Below, in pieces: positions 24,043-32,475 of a DNA stretch of 64,000 nt. Numbering within the stretch: the first letter of the stretch is position 1; the number at the start of each line of letters is the position of its first letter. The stretch comes from an uncultured Pelagibacteraceae bacterium. GTDB lineage: Bacteria > Pseudomonadota > Alphaproteobacteria > Pelagibacterales > Pelagibacteraceae. The translations under genes were made by a program, and so were the position numbers. Below the pieces are notes generated by a model. That model had not been told where the DNA came from. It ran no database searches and saw nothing but the letters and a program-made list of their open reading frames with translations. Where the stretch lies: NCBI GenBank assembly GCA_902566365.1, contig CACFIH010000002.1, positions 1-64,000 of the forward strand. Direction: 5' to 3'.

Positions 24043-25334
24043 TAATTATACAATCTAATTAACGTTGGAAATTTAAGAATATTTTTATTTTTTTTGAATA
24101 AAGATAAGCAATTTCTTGCATTAATTTCTGTTGTTTTATGAGTAATAATTACAATTGTTGCTTTTTTATTCTTTTTATCTGGTGTTTGAATAATTCTTTT
24201 AACTGAAATCTTATATTTAGCTAATCTATTAGTAATTGAAGAAAGAACCCCCTGTTTATCTCTAACATCAAATCTTAGATATAATGAATTAGTATAATTT
24301 TCATTATTAAATGATTTGATTAATTTCCTTTTTCTATTTGAAATGCCAAATGGATACTTAATATTGCCTCTCAAAATAGATAATAAATCTGATAATAAGG
24401 ACGAAGAAGTGGGTCCAGGACCAGCACCTTCGCCCTGTAAAACACTCTGTCCTACTGGCTTGCCTTCAATAATGACTGCGTTCATAACACCATTTACATT
24501 TCCTATATAAGTTTTTTTACTAACAAGGCTTGGGTGCACTGTCTCAAATAATTGACCATTAATAACTTCAGAAATTCCGAGTAATTTAACTCTAAATCCT
24601 AGTTGACTTGCAATTTCAATATCCTTTAATTCAATTTTTTCTATACCCTCCATAATACATTTGTTTTTTGATATTCTATTATTAAAAGCAAGAGCCGATA
24701 AAATTCTTACCTTTGCAAAAGCATCGAAGCCATTTAAATCTAATTTAGGATTACCAGGTTCGGCATAACCTAATTTTTGTGCTTTTTGTAAAACTTTATC
24801 AAAAGATTGATTGCTGTTCTCCATCTCTGACAAAATATAATTTGTTGTACCATTTAAAATTCCAAAAACTTTATTAATTTTATTTGTAGCTAGACCTTCT
24901 TTGATTGTTCTGAGTACAGGTATGCCCCCTGCTACAGAAGCTTCAAATTCAAGATTTACTTTATTTTTTTCAGCAAGAATTGATAAATCATCTCCATGTT
25001 TTGCTAAAAGAGCTTTGTTAGGTGTTATAACATGAATTTTATTTCTTAAGGCTGTTTCAACTACTTGTTTTGATATTCCATCTGATAATCCAATACATTC
25101 AAATAAAATATCAATCTTTTCATTTTTGAAAATTTGAAGAGGATCTTTGTAAAATATACTTTTGGGGACAGAAAATTTTCTCTTTTTATTTATATTTTTT
25201 GCAGAAATAGCAACGATCTTAATTTTTTTTCCTGTTTTATTTTCAATATCACTCTTTTTTTTATTTATTTCATTATATAAATAGTTTCCTATCTGTCCTA
25301 AACCAATAATAGCTAAATTGTAATTATTTTTCAT
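24042..25334 (-). CDS. hom: Homoserine dehydrogenase
   Basis: Reduces aspartate semialdehyde to homoserine for threonine and methionine synthesis. The N-terminal NAD(P)-binding motif is G-L-G-Q-I-G near residue 12; V-I-T-P-N-K-A-L-L-A-K and V-A-G-G-I-P-V-L follow, and G-I-L-N-G-T-T-N-Y-I-L-S lies near residue 162, with the catalytic segment (P-K-L-D-L-N-G-F-D-A) near residue 198. A C-terminal ACT domain (V-R-D-K-Q-G-V-L-S near residue 354) suggests feedback inhibition. At 430 residues it is a monofunctional enzyme. It overlaps the small lipoprotein gene by 4 nt. Confidence 0.94.
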   Translation of the reverse strand: MKNNYNLAIIGLGQIGNYLYNEINKKKSDIENKTGKKIKIVAISAKNINKKRKFSVPKSIFYKDPLQIFKNEKIDILFECIGLSDGISKQVVETALRNKIHVITPNKALLAKHGDDLSILAEKNKVNLEFEASVAGGIPVLRTIKEGLATNKINKVFGILNGTTNYILSEMENSNQSFDKVLQKAQKLGYAEPGNPKLDLNGFDAFAKVRILSALAFNNRISKNKCIMEGIEKIELKDIEIASQLGFRVKLLGISEVINGQLFETVHPSLVSKKTYIGNVNGVMNAVIIEGKPVGQSVLQGEGAGPGPTSSSLLSDLLSILRGNIKYPFGISNRKRKLIKSFNNENYTNSLYLRFDVRDKQGVLSSITNRLAKYKISVKRIIQTPDKKNKKATIVIITHKTTEINARNCLSLFKKNKNILKFPTLIRLYN

Positions 25335-25558
25335 TTGTTTATATTTGGATATTTACCTTTTTTGACATAATCATCTATATAAATTTCATACTCTTCTATT
25401 GTTAAAGTTCTTATATCTGATGTTTTTTTTAATATTCTCTCTAACAGTATTTGCTTATTTTTGTTTTCAACAGAATGTTTTATCCAATATTTTGAATCAT
25501 CATTTAATGAACATCCTGAAAGAATCATTGTAATCAAAGTATAATTTATACATTTCAT
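25331..25558 (-). CDS. Small putative lipoprotein
   Basis: A 75-residue protein with a short signal peptide and a lipobox, I-L-S-G-C16, followed by a charged helical region with several Lys and Glu residues and an end Y-P-N-I-N-K. No known domain is recognised. It overlaps both neighbours by 4 nt (argC upstream, hom downstream), so it is co-translated with amino acid biosynthesis genes, but nothing in the sequence points to a role in that pathway. An envelope-anchored function is more likely. Confidence 0.6.
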   Translation of the reverse strand: MKCINYTLITMILSGCSLNDDSKYWIKHSVENKNKQILLERILKKTSDIRTLTIEEYEIYIDDYVKKGKYPNINK

Positions 25559-26577
25559 ATCAAGCCAGTTTTAATTGGATATCCAAATTTAATGTTCATA
25601 TTTTGGATTGCTTGACCTGATCCACCTTTAATTAAATTATCTATTGCTGAAAGAATTATAAGTTTATTATCATTTTTAGATTTACAAACTGATATATGAC
25701 AAAAATTTGTATTTATTACATCATTAGTGCTTATTAATTTATTATTTTTTAAAATTTTTATAAAATAATGATTCTTATAAGTGCTACTTAAAACATTAAT
25801 TATTTTTCTTTGAGTAACTCCCTTTTTGAGATCAATATAGATTGTGCTTAGTATTCCTCTAAACATTGGTGATAAATGTGGTGTAAATGAAAAATCAATT
25901 TTTTTGTTTGTAAATTTATTTAAAGATTGTTCAATTTCTGCATTATGTCTGTGTGTAGCTATTCCATAAACACTAAGAGATTCATAAAGATTCTTATTCT
26001 TAAATTTTTTATGAACACCTCTACCGGCACCAGAATAACCTGATTTGGAATCAATTATAATATTATTTAGTTTAATTAATTCATTATTTACTAAAGGTAT
26101 TAAAGGTAAAAGAATAGATGTAGGATAACATCCAGGACAAGCTATTATCTGATAATTCTTAATTTTTTTTTCATTAAGTTCCGATAAACCATAAATACTT
26201 TTTTTGATATTTTTTTTGGATTTATGCTTTTTTTTATACCATTTCAAATAATCTGAAACTTTTTCAAGTCGAAAATCTGCAGCTAGATCAATCAAAATAT
26301 TTTTTTTATCTAAATAATTTGAAATTTGCTGGGCCTCACCATTAGGCAAGGCAGTAAAAATCAAATCAACATTTTTTAGATATTCTTTTTTAAATTTGAC
26401 TATTTTTGGTAATTTTTTTTTTTTTAAAGAATTATCAAAAGTAGAAATCTTTTTTCCAACAGAATTGTTTCCACAAAGATATTTTATATTAACATATTTA
26501 TGTTTAACTAATAATCTTATAAGTTGGACACCAATATATCCAGTTGATCCAGCAATTAATACATTAAGCTTAGACAT
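25555..26577 (-). CDS. argC: N-acetyl-gamma-glutamyl-phosphate reductase
   Basis: The third step of arginine synthesis: NADPH reduction of N-acetylglutamyl phosphate. The dinucleotide motif G-S-T-G-Y-I-G-V-Q-L lies at residues 10-19, the catalytic cysteine is in A-C-P-G-C-Y-P-T-S near residue 149, and S-G-Y-S-G-A-G-R near residue 183 is diagnostic. It has 340 residues, as expected for the long-type enzyme. It sits 33 nt from rpsI and overlaps the lipoprotein gene by 4 nt. Confidence 0.94.
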   Translation of the reverse strand: MSKLNVLIAGSTGYIGVQLIRLLVKHKYVNIKYLCGNNSVGKKISTFDNSLKKKKLPKIVKFKKEYLKNVDLIFTALPNGEAQQISNYLDKKNILIDLAADFRLEKVSDYLKWYKKKHKSKKNIKKSIYGLSELNEKKIKNYQIIACPGCYPTSILLPLIPLVNNELIKLNNIIIDSKSGYSGAGRGVHKKFKNKNLYESLSVYGIATHRHNAEIEQSLNKFTNKKIDFSFTPHLSPMFRGILSTIYIDLKKGVTQRKIINVLSSTYKNHYFIKILKNNKLISTNDVINTNFCHISVCKSKNDNKLIILSAIDNLIKGGSGQAIQNMNIKFGYPIKTGLI

Positions 26578-26610
26578 TTTTTATTATAACAGTTTATAAA
26601 TAAAAAAGAA

Positions 26611-27048
26611 TTATCTTTTTGAAAACTGAAAGCTTCTTCTAGCTTTTCTTTTCCCAGGTTTTTTTCTTTCAACAGCTCTGGGATCTCTTGTATTTAACTT
26701 TTCTTTTCTGAGTGTAGGTTTAAGATTTTCGTCAAACAATATTAAAGCTTTAGAGATTCCATGTACCATTGCTCCCGCCTGTCCTGTAGGACCACCACCT
26801 TTTACATTACATCTTACATCAAAATTAGTAGATTGATTAATTATTTCAAAAGGTCTGGTAATTTGCATTTTGTGATTATCACTCGAAAAATATTTATCAA
26901 ATAGTTTACCATTTACATAAATTTTCCCAGTACCTTTTTTCAACCAAACTTTGGCTATTGATGTTTTTCTTCTTCCTGTAGCGTACTTACTATCTTTAAA
27001 ATCAAGATTTATTTTTGAATTTTTTTTTATTGATTCTGTGTTTTCCAT
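26611..27048 (-). CDS. rpsI: 30S ribosomal protein S9
   Basis: A 145-residue S9 with the family core Y-A-T-G-R-R-K-T-S-I-A-K-V-W near residue 22, G-G-G-P-T-G-Q-A-G-A near residue 85 and the basic C-terminal tail ending S-F-Q-F-S-K-R, which reaches the P-site tRNA. A 20-residue lysine/asparagine extension precedes the core. It lies 1 nt downstream of rplM in the universal rplM-rpsI pair. Confidence 0.97.
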   Translation of the reverse strand: MENTESIKKNSKINLDFKDSKYATGRRKTSIAKVWLKKGTGKIYVNGKLFDKYFSSDNHKMQITRPFEIINQSTNFDVRCNVKGGGPTGQAGAMVHGISKALILFDENLKPTLRKEKLNTRDPRAVERKKPGKRKARRSFQFSKR

Positions 27049-27049
27049 T

Positions 27050-27508
27050 TTATTTTCTTAAAACGTTTTTATCATTCAATTTATTTAGTTCAATAATTTT
27101 AGGATTTTGTGCCTCATGAGGATGATTATTACCAGAATATATCTTTAATTTAGTCAATTGTTTTTTTCCTAAAACACCTCCGGGTAACATTCTCTTAACT
27201 GCTAATTTAAGAACTTCACCTGGTTTTTTTTCGCTAAGTTTTTCAGGAGTAATCTCTTTAATACCTCCAGGATGACCTGTGTGTTTATAATATTTTTTGT
27301 TTTGAAATTTATTCCCTGTAAACTTTATCTGTTCTATATTTTTAACAACAACGAAATCTCCATCATCCATGTGAGGGGTATAAGTAGTTTTGTTTTTTCC
27401 TCTAATAATTTTTGATATAATTGAGGCCAATCTTCCAACAACAGCATTAGTTGCATCTATCTCATACCAAGACGAAGATATTTGGTCTTTTTTAGTGAAT
27501 TTTGTCAT
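27050..27508 (-). CDS. rplM: 50S ribosomal protein L13
   Basis: A 152-residue L13 with W-Y-E-I-D-A-T-N-A-V-V-G-R-L-A near residue 14, H-M-D-D-G-D-F near residue 45, the K-Y-Y-K-H-T-G-H-P-G-G motif near residue 72 and V-K-R-M-L-P near residue 102. It is the first gene of the rplM-rpsI transcript and diverges from the riboswitch-controlled metY across about 200 nt. Confidence 0.97.
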   Translation of the reverse strand: MTKFTKKDQISSSWYEIDATNAVVGRLASIISKIIRGKNKTTYTPHMDDGDFVVVKNIEQIKFTGNKFQNKKYYKHTGHPGGIKEITPEKLSEKKPGEVLKLAVKRMLPGGVLGKKQLTKLKIYSGNNHPHEAQNPKIIELNKLNDKNVLRK

Positions 27509-27559
27509 TGTGCGAGGATTAATACTATTAATAAATATAAAGTCAATTTGATATTTCTC

Positions 27560-27587
27560 TTGTTTTACTGTTTTTTTTTGTTATAAA
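27560..27587 (+). promoter_or_regulatory. Candidate sigma-70 promoter of metY
   Basis: TTGTTT (27560-27565) and TATAAA (27582-27587) are 16 nt apart. Transcription would begin near 27593, right at the 5' edge of the SAM-II-like aptamer. Confidence 0.45.
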
Positions 27588-27591
27588 ACTA

Positions 27592-27634
27592 TTAGCCGAT
27601 TTGATCCTATTGCGGGCTAACAGCTAAAAAGGAA
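27592..27634 (+). promoter_or_regulatory. SAM-II-like riboswitch aptamer (first of a tandem)
   Basis: AGCC (27594-27597) pairs with GGCT (27615-27618) as P1. The enclosed GATTT-GATCC-TATTGC and the trailing AGCTAAAAAGG match, from memory, the SAM-II consensus, in which the A-rich tail pairs back into the P1 loop as a pseudoknot. The position upstream of a methionine-pathway gene supports S-adenosylmethionine sensing. No U-run terminator follows, so the control step used by this aptamer is unclear. Confidence 0.8.
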
Positions 27635-27650
27635 ATTCCATATTCTAATC

Positions 27651-27713
27651 GGTAAGGTATTTGAACTGTATTGTGCACCTTGCATTATGCTAAAGCACTA
27701 AAAAAGGAGTAAA
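27651..27713 (+). promoter_or_regulatory. SAM-V-like riboswitch aptamer overlapping the metY ribosome-binding site
   Basis: AAGGT (27654-27658) pairs with ACCTT (27677-27681) around a loop with TTGAACTGTATTG, and GTGC (27673-27676) can pair with GCAC (27695-27698). The 3' strand CTAAAAAAGGAG contains the Shine-Dalgarno AGGAG (27705-27709), 4 nt from the ATG, so ligand binding would hide it and block translation. The loop and A-rich tail fit the SAM-V class described from Pelagibacter. Confidence 0.8.
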
Positions 27714-29042
27714 ATGACAAAAAAAAGAAATAATCCTGAAACCATTGCAATACATGGCGGAGATTATAGAAGTGATCCAGCAACTAATGCAGTAGCTGTT
27801 CCAATATATAGAACAACTTCTTATCAATTTAATAGTGTTGATCATGCAGCAAACTTATTCGCATTGAAAGAGTTTGGTAATATCTATACTAGAATAATGA
27901 ACCCAACCAATGATGTATTAGAAAAAAGAATAGCTGCTCTCGAGGGAGGTTTGGCATGTTTAACTGTTGCATCTGGACAAACAGCATCATTATTTTCTAT
28001 ATTAAACGTGGCTCAATCAGGAGATAATATTGTTAGTTCAACTGACCTTTATGGAGGAACTGTATCATTATTTACCCATACTTTAAGTAAACTTGGTATT
28101 GAAATAAGATATGCAGATCCAAAAGATCCAAAAAATTTCGAGAAGGTAATTGATGATAAAACAAGAGCTTTTTATGGAGAAACTTTACCTAATCCGTATT
28201 TAAGGGTATTCCCAATTAAAGAAGTTTCAGATATTGGGCGAAAATACAATATACCCCTAATAATGGATAACACTGCAGCCCCTGTTATATGTAAACCAAT
28301 CGAACACGGTGCTGCTGTTGTAATTCATTCTTTGACAAAATATATTGGTGGACATGGAACTGCTATTGCGGGATCTATTGTAGATAGTGGTAATTTTGAT
28401 TGGACAGCGGATCCAAAGAGACAACCATTATTCAATGAACCAGATGCTAGTTATAATGGTGCTATCTGGGGTAAAGTTGTGCCTGAACTTACTGGTGCAA
28501 ATGTACCTTTTGCTGTCAGAGCAAGAGTTTGTTTGTTAAGAGATTTAGGTTCTGCTTGCTCACCCGATAATGCTTTTGCAATTATTCAAGGACTTGAAAC
28601 TGTTGCTCTTAGAATGAGACAACATTGTGAAAATGCTGAAAAGGTTGTTAATTTTCTAAAAAAACACAATGAAGTCACAAAAGTAATTTATTCGACTGAG
28701 CATGAAAAAATTATCACTGATAGAGCAAAAAAATATCTTAAAGGTGGGAATGGACCAATGGTAGGTATTGAACTTAAAGGTGGTATTGAAGCTGGTAAAA
28801 AATTTATAGAGTCTTTAAAAATGTTTTATCACGTTGCAAATATTGGTGATGCAAGAAGTTTAGCTATACATCCTGCTAGCACAACTCATAGTCAATTAAA
28901 TGAAAAGGAACTTGCTGCCTCTGGTGTTACTCAAAGTTATGTAAGATTATGTATAGGTATCGAACATATTGATGATATTATAGATGACTTAGACCAAGCT
29001 TTGAATAAATCATCCAAAGGTAATTTAAAAGCAGTTAGTTAG
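27714..29042 (+). CDS. metY: O-acetylhomoserine aminocarboxypropyltransferase (sulfhydrylase)
   Basis: A PLP enzyme that makes homocysteine (or methionine from methanethiol) from O-acetylhomoserine. At 442 residues it has the length of MetY-type enzymes. Motifs include I-A-I-H-G-G near the N-terminus, Y-T-R-I-M-N-P-T near residue 60, A-S-G-Q-T-A near residue 88 and the PLP lysine in H-S-L-T-K-Y-I-G-G-H-G near residue 210. Expression is very likely repressed by S-adenosylmethionine through the tandem aptamers just upstream. The 3' end overlaps the convergent heme A synthase gene by 8 nt. Confidence 0.94.
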   Translation: MTKKRNNPETIAIHGGDYRSDPATNAVAVPIYRTTSYQFNSVDHAANLFALKEFGNIYTRIMNPTNDVLEKRIAALEGGLACLTVASGQTASLFSILNVAQSGDNIVSSTDLYGGTVSLFTHTLSKLGIEIRYADPKDPKNFEKVIDDKTRAFYGETLPNPYLRVFPIKEVSDIGRKYNIPLIMDNTAAPVICKPIEHGAAVVIHSLTKYIGGHGTAIAGSIVDSGNFDWTADPKRQPLFNEPDASYNGAIWGKVVPELTGANVPFAVRARVCLLRDLGSACSPDNAFAIIQGLETVALRMRQHCENAEKVVNFLKKHNEVTKVIYSTEHEKIITDRAKKYLKGGNGPMVGIELKGGIEAGKKFIESLKMFYHVANIGDARSLAIHPASTTHSQLNEKELAASGVTQSYVRLCIGIEHIDDIIDDLDQALNKSSKGNLKAVS

Positions 29043-30051
29043 TTTTTGTATTAATAAAATAAAAATAAATACAAGCAGTAACTAAAAAAATTGAATTTAT
29101 TTGGTGCATTGATGCAATATAAATCTGTGCACCATATAAAATTGTAAATATTCCCAAGATAATTTGTAAAAAAATTAAAAATCCCAAAATATGTAAAGAT
29201 TTATATAATTCATAAATTTTATTTTTATGAATTATGTAAAATATAAATAAATAATATATACCAATAATGTATGCTAAATTTCTGTGAATAAATTGTACTA
29301 GGGAGGGATCGTTGAAAGCTGTTAATTTAAACAGGTTTTTAAAAATATTATCATCAGGAAAATAAGAATCACCCATTAAAGGCCATGAATTATAAATTTT
29401 ACCTGCATCCATACCAGATACAAAAGCACCAATAACAATCTGTGTGAAAATCAAAATCAAAAATATAAAAGGAATAGTTGAATTTATTTTGTTAATGACT
29501 TCTTCATTCTTTATAATTTTTAAATAATTCCAATAAATTAATGATAAAATCAAAAACGCAATCAGTAAATGAAGCGAGAGCCTAAAATGACTTACGTCTA
29601 TTCTATCAACTAAACCACTACTTACCATGTACCAACCAATAAAACCTTGAAAACATATTAGAAAAAAAATGAAATACAAATTGAGTAGATTTCTAAAATT
29701 TATTTTAATAGAAAAATAAATTAATGGTATTAAAAAAAAAATACCAATTAATCTTCCCATAAAACGATGAGCCCACTCCCACCAAAAAATTATTTTAAAC
29801 TCATTTAAATTCATATTGAAATTTTGTAAATTAAATTCAGGGATTTCTTTATAAAGGTTAAAATATAAAATCCACTCATCTTGATTTAAAGGTGGTATAA
29901 TACCAGAAAATAATTGCCATTTGGTTATTGAAAGTCCGGAGTCAGTTAACCTAGTCAGTCCACCAACAATTATCATTAATGAAACTAAACAAAACATCGT
30001 AAATAACCAAACTGATATTTGATTGTTAATTTTTGGATTTGTTGTGTACAT
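29035..30051 (-). CDS. ctaA: Heme A synthase (COX15/CtaA family)
   Basis: An inner-membrane enzyme that oxidises the C8 methyl group of heme O to give heme A for cytochrome c oxidase. Eight hydrophobic helices are present, with G-G-L-T-R-L-T-D-S-G-L-S near the N-terminus, W-E-W-A-H-R-F-M-G-R-L-I-G, a D-V-S-H-F-R-L-S-L-H-L-L motif and Q-F-I-H-R-N-L-A carrying heme-ligand histidines. I chose the ATG at 30051 (338 residues). The frame is open to 30168 but that extension is unlike the family and would overlap the divergent chorismate mutase gene. Confidence 0.9.
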   Translation of the reverse strand: MYTTNPKINNQISVWLFTMFCLVSLMIIVGGLTRLTDSGLSITKWQLFSGIIPPLNQDEWILYFNLYKEIPEFNLQNFNMNLNEFKIIFWWEWAHRFMGRLIGIFFLIPLIYFSIKINFRNLLNLYFIFFLICFQGFIGWYMVSSGLVDRIDVSHFRLSLHLLIAFLILSLIYWNYLKIIKNEEVINKINSTIPFIFLILIFTQIVIGAFVSGMDAGKIYNSWPLMGDSYFPDDNIFKNLFKLTAFNDPSLVQFIHRNLAYIIGIYYLFIFYIIHKNKIYELYKSLHILGFLIFLQIILGIFTILYGAQIYIASMHQINSIFLVTACIYFYFINTKTN

Positions 30052-30094
30052 ATTCGAATAAATATAATAATTTTTAAAATATCCAAATATATAA

Positions 30095-30385
30095 ATGTCG
30101 CCTTTAAAAAGAAAAAAACTAAATAAAATAAGATTACAGTTAGATAAATTAGATAATTTACTTATCAAAATTATAAAAAAAAGAACAAACCTAGTTAAAA
30201 AAGTTTTGGCTCTTAAAGAAAATAGAAATCAAATAATTGACAAAAAAAGAATTAATTTGATATTAAAAAATATTAAAAAGAAATCCTTGAAAAATAATAT
30301 TGACCCAAAAATTACTAATCGTATTTGGAAAAATATGATTTGGTCTTATATAGATTTTGAAAAAAGAAATTTTAAAAAAAAATAG
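30095..30385 (+). CDS. Chorismate mutase, AroQ class
   Basis: A 96-residue all-helical protein resembling stand-alone AroQ mutases, which convert chorismate to prephenate. The pattern L-D-K-L-D-N-L-L-I-K-I-I-K-K-R near residue 16 supplies the first active-site Arg and matches the family's first helix. V-L-A-L-K-E-N-R follows, then D-K-K-R and the final helix ending F-E-K-R-N-F. It is very lysine-rich, so recognition rests on the spacing of these motifs. It diverges from ctaA with 43 nt between starts and its stop abuts the rpmG stop. Confidence 0.78.
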   Translation: MSPLKRKKLNKIRLQLDKLDNLLIKIIKKRTNLVKKVLALKENRNQIIDKKRINLILKNIKKKSLKNNIDPKITNRIWKNMIWSYIDFEKRNFKKK

Positions 30386-30577
30386 TTATTTACTATGAGG
30401 AGGAAGTTTCTTTTCAATAAAAACTTCATGTTTACGAGTTACCGGATTATATTTTTTTGCTTTTAATTTAATTTTAGCTTTTTCACCACCTGCAGGTTTT
30501 TTTACATAATAAAAAAAGGCGCTATCAGGTTTTGATTCAGGCACCAGCCTAACCTTAACATGTGTTTTTTTTGCCAT
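30386..30577 (-). CDS. rpmG: 50S ribosomal protein L33
   Basis: A 63-residue basic protein with A-K-K-T-H-V-K-V-R-L-V-P at the start, F-F-Y-Y-V-K-K near residue 21 and the conserved K-K-Y-N-P-V-T-R-K-H-E-V-F-I-E-K-K near residue 41. There are no cysteine pairs, so it is a zinc-independent L33. It is convergent with the chorismate mutase gene without any spacer and lies 6 nt downstream of the MerR-type gene. Confidence 0.93.
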   Translation of the reverse strand: MAKKTHVKVRLVPESKPDSAFFYYVKKPAGGEKAKIKLKAKKYNPVTRKHEVFIEKKLPPHSK

Positions 30578-30583
30578 TATAAT

Positions 30584-30958
30584 TTACTTCAGTTTTTTTA
30601 AATTTTTTAAAATATTTGATATTTTAATCAATTTATTTTTAAAATTATCAGCTTTTATAGAATTATTTAAAGATTCGTCAAGATTTAAAGAATCAGTTTT
30701 ATCTAGAAATCTTTTGACACCATTAATAGTCATACCCTGAACTTTTAAAAGAAAATGTACCTTTTTTAAAAGTTCAATATTTTTATCATCATAATAGCGT
30801 CTGTTTCCATCTAAAATTTTAGGTTTAATTTGTTTAAATTCTTTTTCCCAATATCGAATAGTATGAGTAGGTAAAGAATTTCCTTTTTTAGATTTTAAAC
30901 CAATTATTTTAACAACTTCACCAATTGTTTTGTATGCAGTTTTTGACTTAATCATCAT
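30584..30958 (-). CDS. MerR family transcriptional regulator
   Basis: A small DNA-binding protein of about 124 residues. The winged helix-turn-helix begins Y-K-T-I-G-E-V-V and includes T-H-T-I-R-Y-W-E-K-E-F and N-R-R-Y-Y-D-D. A short C-terminal helix follows, without metal-binding cysteines. Regulators of this type follow ihfA in alphaproteobacteria; the inducer is unknown. I favour the Met-Met at 30958/30955 as the start because it overlaps the ihfA stop by about 10 nt; a start at 30973 is also open. Confidence 0.87.
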   Translation of the reverse strand: MMIKSKTAYKTIGEVVKIIGLKSKKGNSLPTHTIRYWEKEFKQIKPKILDGNRRYYDDKNIELLKKVHFLLKVQGMTINGVKRFLDKTDSLNLDESLNNSIKADNFKNKLIKISNILKNLKKLK

Positions 30959-31247
30959 TATTGGAGTTAACAAATTTTTTAAATTCTTTAGAAGGTTTAA
31001 ATAAAACTACATTTCTTTTAGTAATTACTTTTTCTTCTTTAGTTTTTGGATTTCTACCTAATCTAGCTTTTTTTTCTCTAATTGAGAATGTTCCAAATTT
31101 TGATATTTTTAATTTCCCCTCTTTTTTAAGATTCAGAATGATTAAAGAAAAAAATTCATCAATAAGATTTTCAGAAATTTGTTTAGAAAAACCAATTTGC
31201 ATGTATGCTAAATTAACAAGTTCTTTCTTAGTTAAATTTATCCTCAT
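30948..31247 (-). CDS. ihfA: Integration host factor alpha subunit / HU-family protein
   Basis: A 99-residue nucleoid protein of the HU/IHF family with N-L-T-K-K-E-L-V-N-L-A near the N-terminus, I-S-K-F-G-T-F-S-I-R-E-K near residue 49 and the DNA-intercalating arm R-L-G-R-N-P-K-T-K-E near residue 62, followed by F-K-P-S-K-E-F-K. The gene position (plsX, then this gene, then merR) is that of alphaproteobacterial ihfA. It bends DNA and may serve recombinases and promoters. The start is 3 nt downstream of plsX. Confidence 0.88.
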   Translation of the reverse strand: MRINLTKKELVNLAYMQIGFSKQISENLIDEFFSLIILNLKKEGKLKISKFGTFSIREKKARLGRNPKTKEEKVITKRNVVLFKPSKEFKKFVNSNNDD

Positions 31248-31250
31248 TAA

Positions 31251-32252
31251 TCAAATGTTGCTCTTTATTTTGTCTATTAAATTACCTTTAATAATTTTGT
31301 TGCAAACATCTAGAGAATTAGAAAAACCTATATAGTCAGTTCCTCCGTGACTTTTAACAACTGGAGAATCTAATCCAATAAATATTGCACCATTATATAA
31401 TCTTGGATCCAATCTTTTCTTGAACTTTTTTAAATTATGAATATTTAAAAGTGATGATATTTTACCTAAAATTGAACCTCCTAATGCTTTCTTAAGCTCG
31501 TCAGTTATGAAATTTGCTGTTCCCTCTGCAGTTTTTAAAGCTATGTTTCCTGTAAAACCATCTGAAACTATTACGTTTACCTTCCCATTCATAAGTTCAT
31601 TACCTTCTATATAGCCTGAAAAATCAAAATTTTGACTCTTTTTTTCATTTAATATTTGAAAGGTTTCTTTAATTACTTCATTACCTTTTAATTCCTCAGA
31701 TCCAATATTGAGCAAGGCTACATTTGGATTTTCTAATGGATATAATGATTTGTATAACGAGGACCCCATAATAGAAAAGTCAACTAAATTTTTAGAACTA
31801 CATTCTATATTTGCCCCAAGATCCAATACAACACTCATACCTTTTTTATTTGGCCATAATGCAGAAAGGGCTGGTTTATCAATATTAGGAATCATCTTAA
31901 GATTTAATTTTGATATAACTAATAATGCACCTGTATTACCTGCTGAGATTACAATATCTGTTTCTTTATTTTTTACACTTTCTATTGCCAGCCACATGCT
32001 TGTCTTTTTTCCTCTTTTAGCAGCCTCTAGTGGACTATCTGTACTTTTAACTTTTTCGTTTGTATCAATTATTTCATAATAATTGGTATCTATATCCTTT
32101 GTTAAATATTTTTCTATTTCAATTTTATTACCGAATAATTTAAAAAAATTTTCTTTATTTGATCTATGATTATGAATTATTCCATCTACAATTTTCTTAG
32201 GAGATCCATCCCCGCCCATTGCATCGACTGCAATTTTTATTAATTCACGCAT
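31251..32252 (-). CDS. plsX: Phosphate acyltransferase PlsX
   Basis: Makes acyl-phosphate from acyl-ACP for phospholipid synthesis. It is 333 residues long with I-A-V-D-A-M-G-G-D-G-S-P at the start, S-A-G-N-T-G-A-L near residue 102, L-D-L-G-A-N near residue 143 and D-G-F-T-G-N-I-A-L-K near residue 231. In many alphaproteobacteria fabH lies between plsX and ihfA; here only 3 nt separate them. It is 18 nt downstream of rpmF. Confidence 0.94.
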   Translation of the reverse strand: MRELIKIAVDAMGGDGSPKKIVDGIIHNHRSNKENFFKLFGNKIEIEKYLTKDIDTNYYEIIDTNEKVKSTDSPLEAAKRGKKTSMWLAIESVKNKETDIVISAGNTGALLVISKLNLKMIPNIDKPALSALWPNKKGMSVVLDLGANIECSSKNLVDFSIMGSSLYKSLYPLENPNVALLNIGSEELKGNEVIKETFQILNEKKSQNFDFSGYIEGNELMNGKVNVIVSDGFTGNIALKTAEGTANFITDELKKALGGSILGKISSLLNIHNLKKFKKRLDPRLYNGAIFIGLDSPVVKSHGGTDYIGFSNSLDVCNKIIKGNLIDKIKSNI

Positions 32253-32270
32253 TTTTAGTTAGTTAAATTT

Positions 32271-32453
32271 TTATTCTTTCGGATCTAAAACTTGTCTACC
32301 CTTATACATGCCAGTTTTTAAATCCATGTGATGAGAAAGTCTGTATTCACCAGATTTTTTATCCTCAACTATATTTTTAGACGAAAATTTCATATTTTGA
32401 GATCTTCTCATACCAGTTCTCGATGGGGTTTGTTTTCTTTTTGGTACTGCCAT
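32271..32453 (-). CDS. rpmF: 50S ribosomal protein L32
   Basis: A 60-residue protein with the L32 start [18 protein letters not shown] and a conserved [10 protein letters not shown] end region. There are no zinc cysteines. It precedes plsX as in most bacteria. The DUF177 gene that often sits just upstream of rpmF or plsX is not present; the cytochrome chaperone gene is 22 nt away. Confidence 0.95.
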   Translation of the reverse strand: MAVPKRKQTPSRTGMRRSQNMKFSSKNIVEDKKSGEYRLSHHMDLKTGMYKGRQVLDPKE

Positions 32454-32475
32454 AATAAGAACTAATTACACTTTT

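Noticed and set aside
26188-26202. TTCCGATAAACCAT resembling one arm plus spacer of the dyad at 21135
   Set aside because: It lies inside the argC coding region, has no inverted partner and is not an exact copy. Chance similarity in AT-rich DNA.
30052-30168. Longer N-terminus for heme A synthase starting at 30168
   Set aside because: The extra 39 residues are unlike the family and would overlap the divergent chorismate mutase gene.
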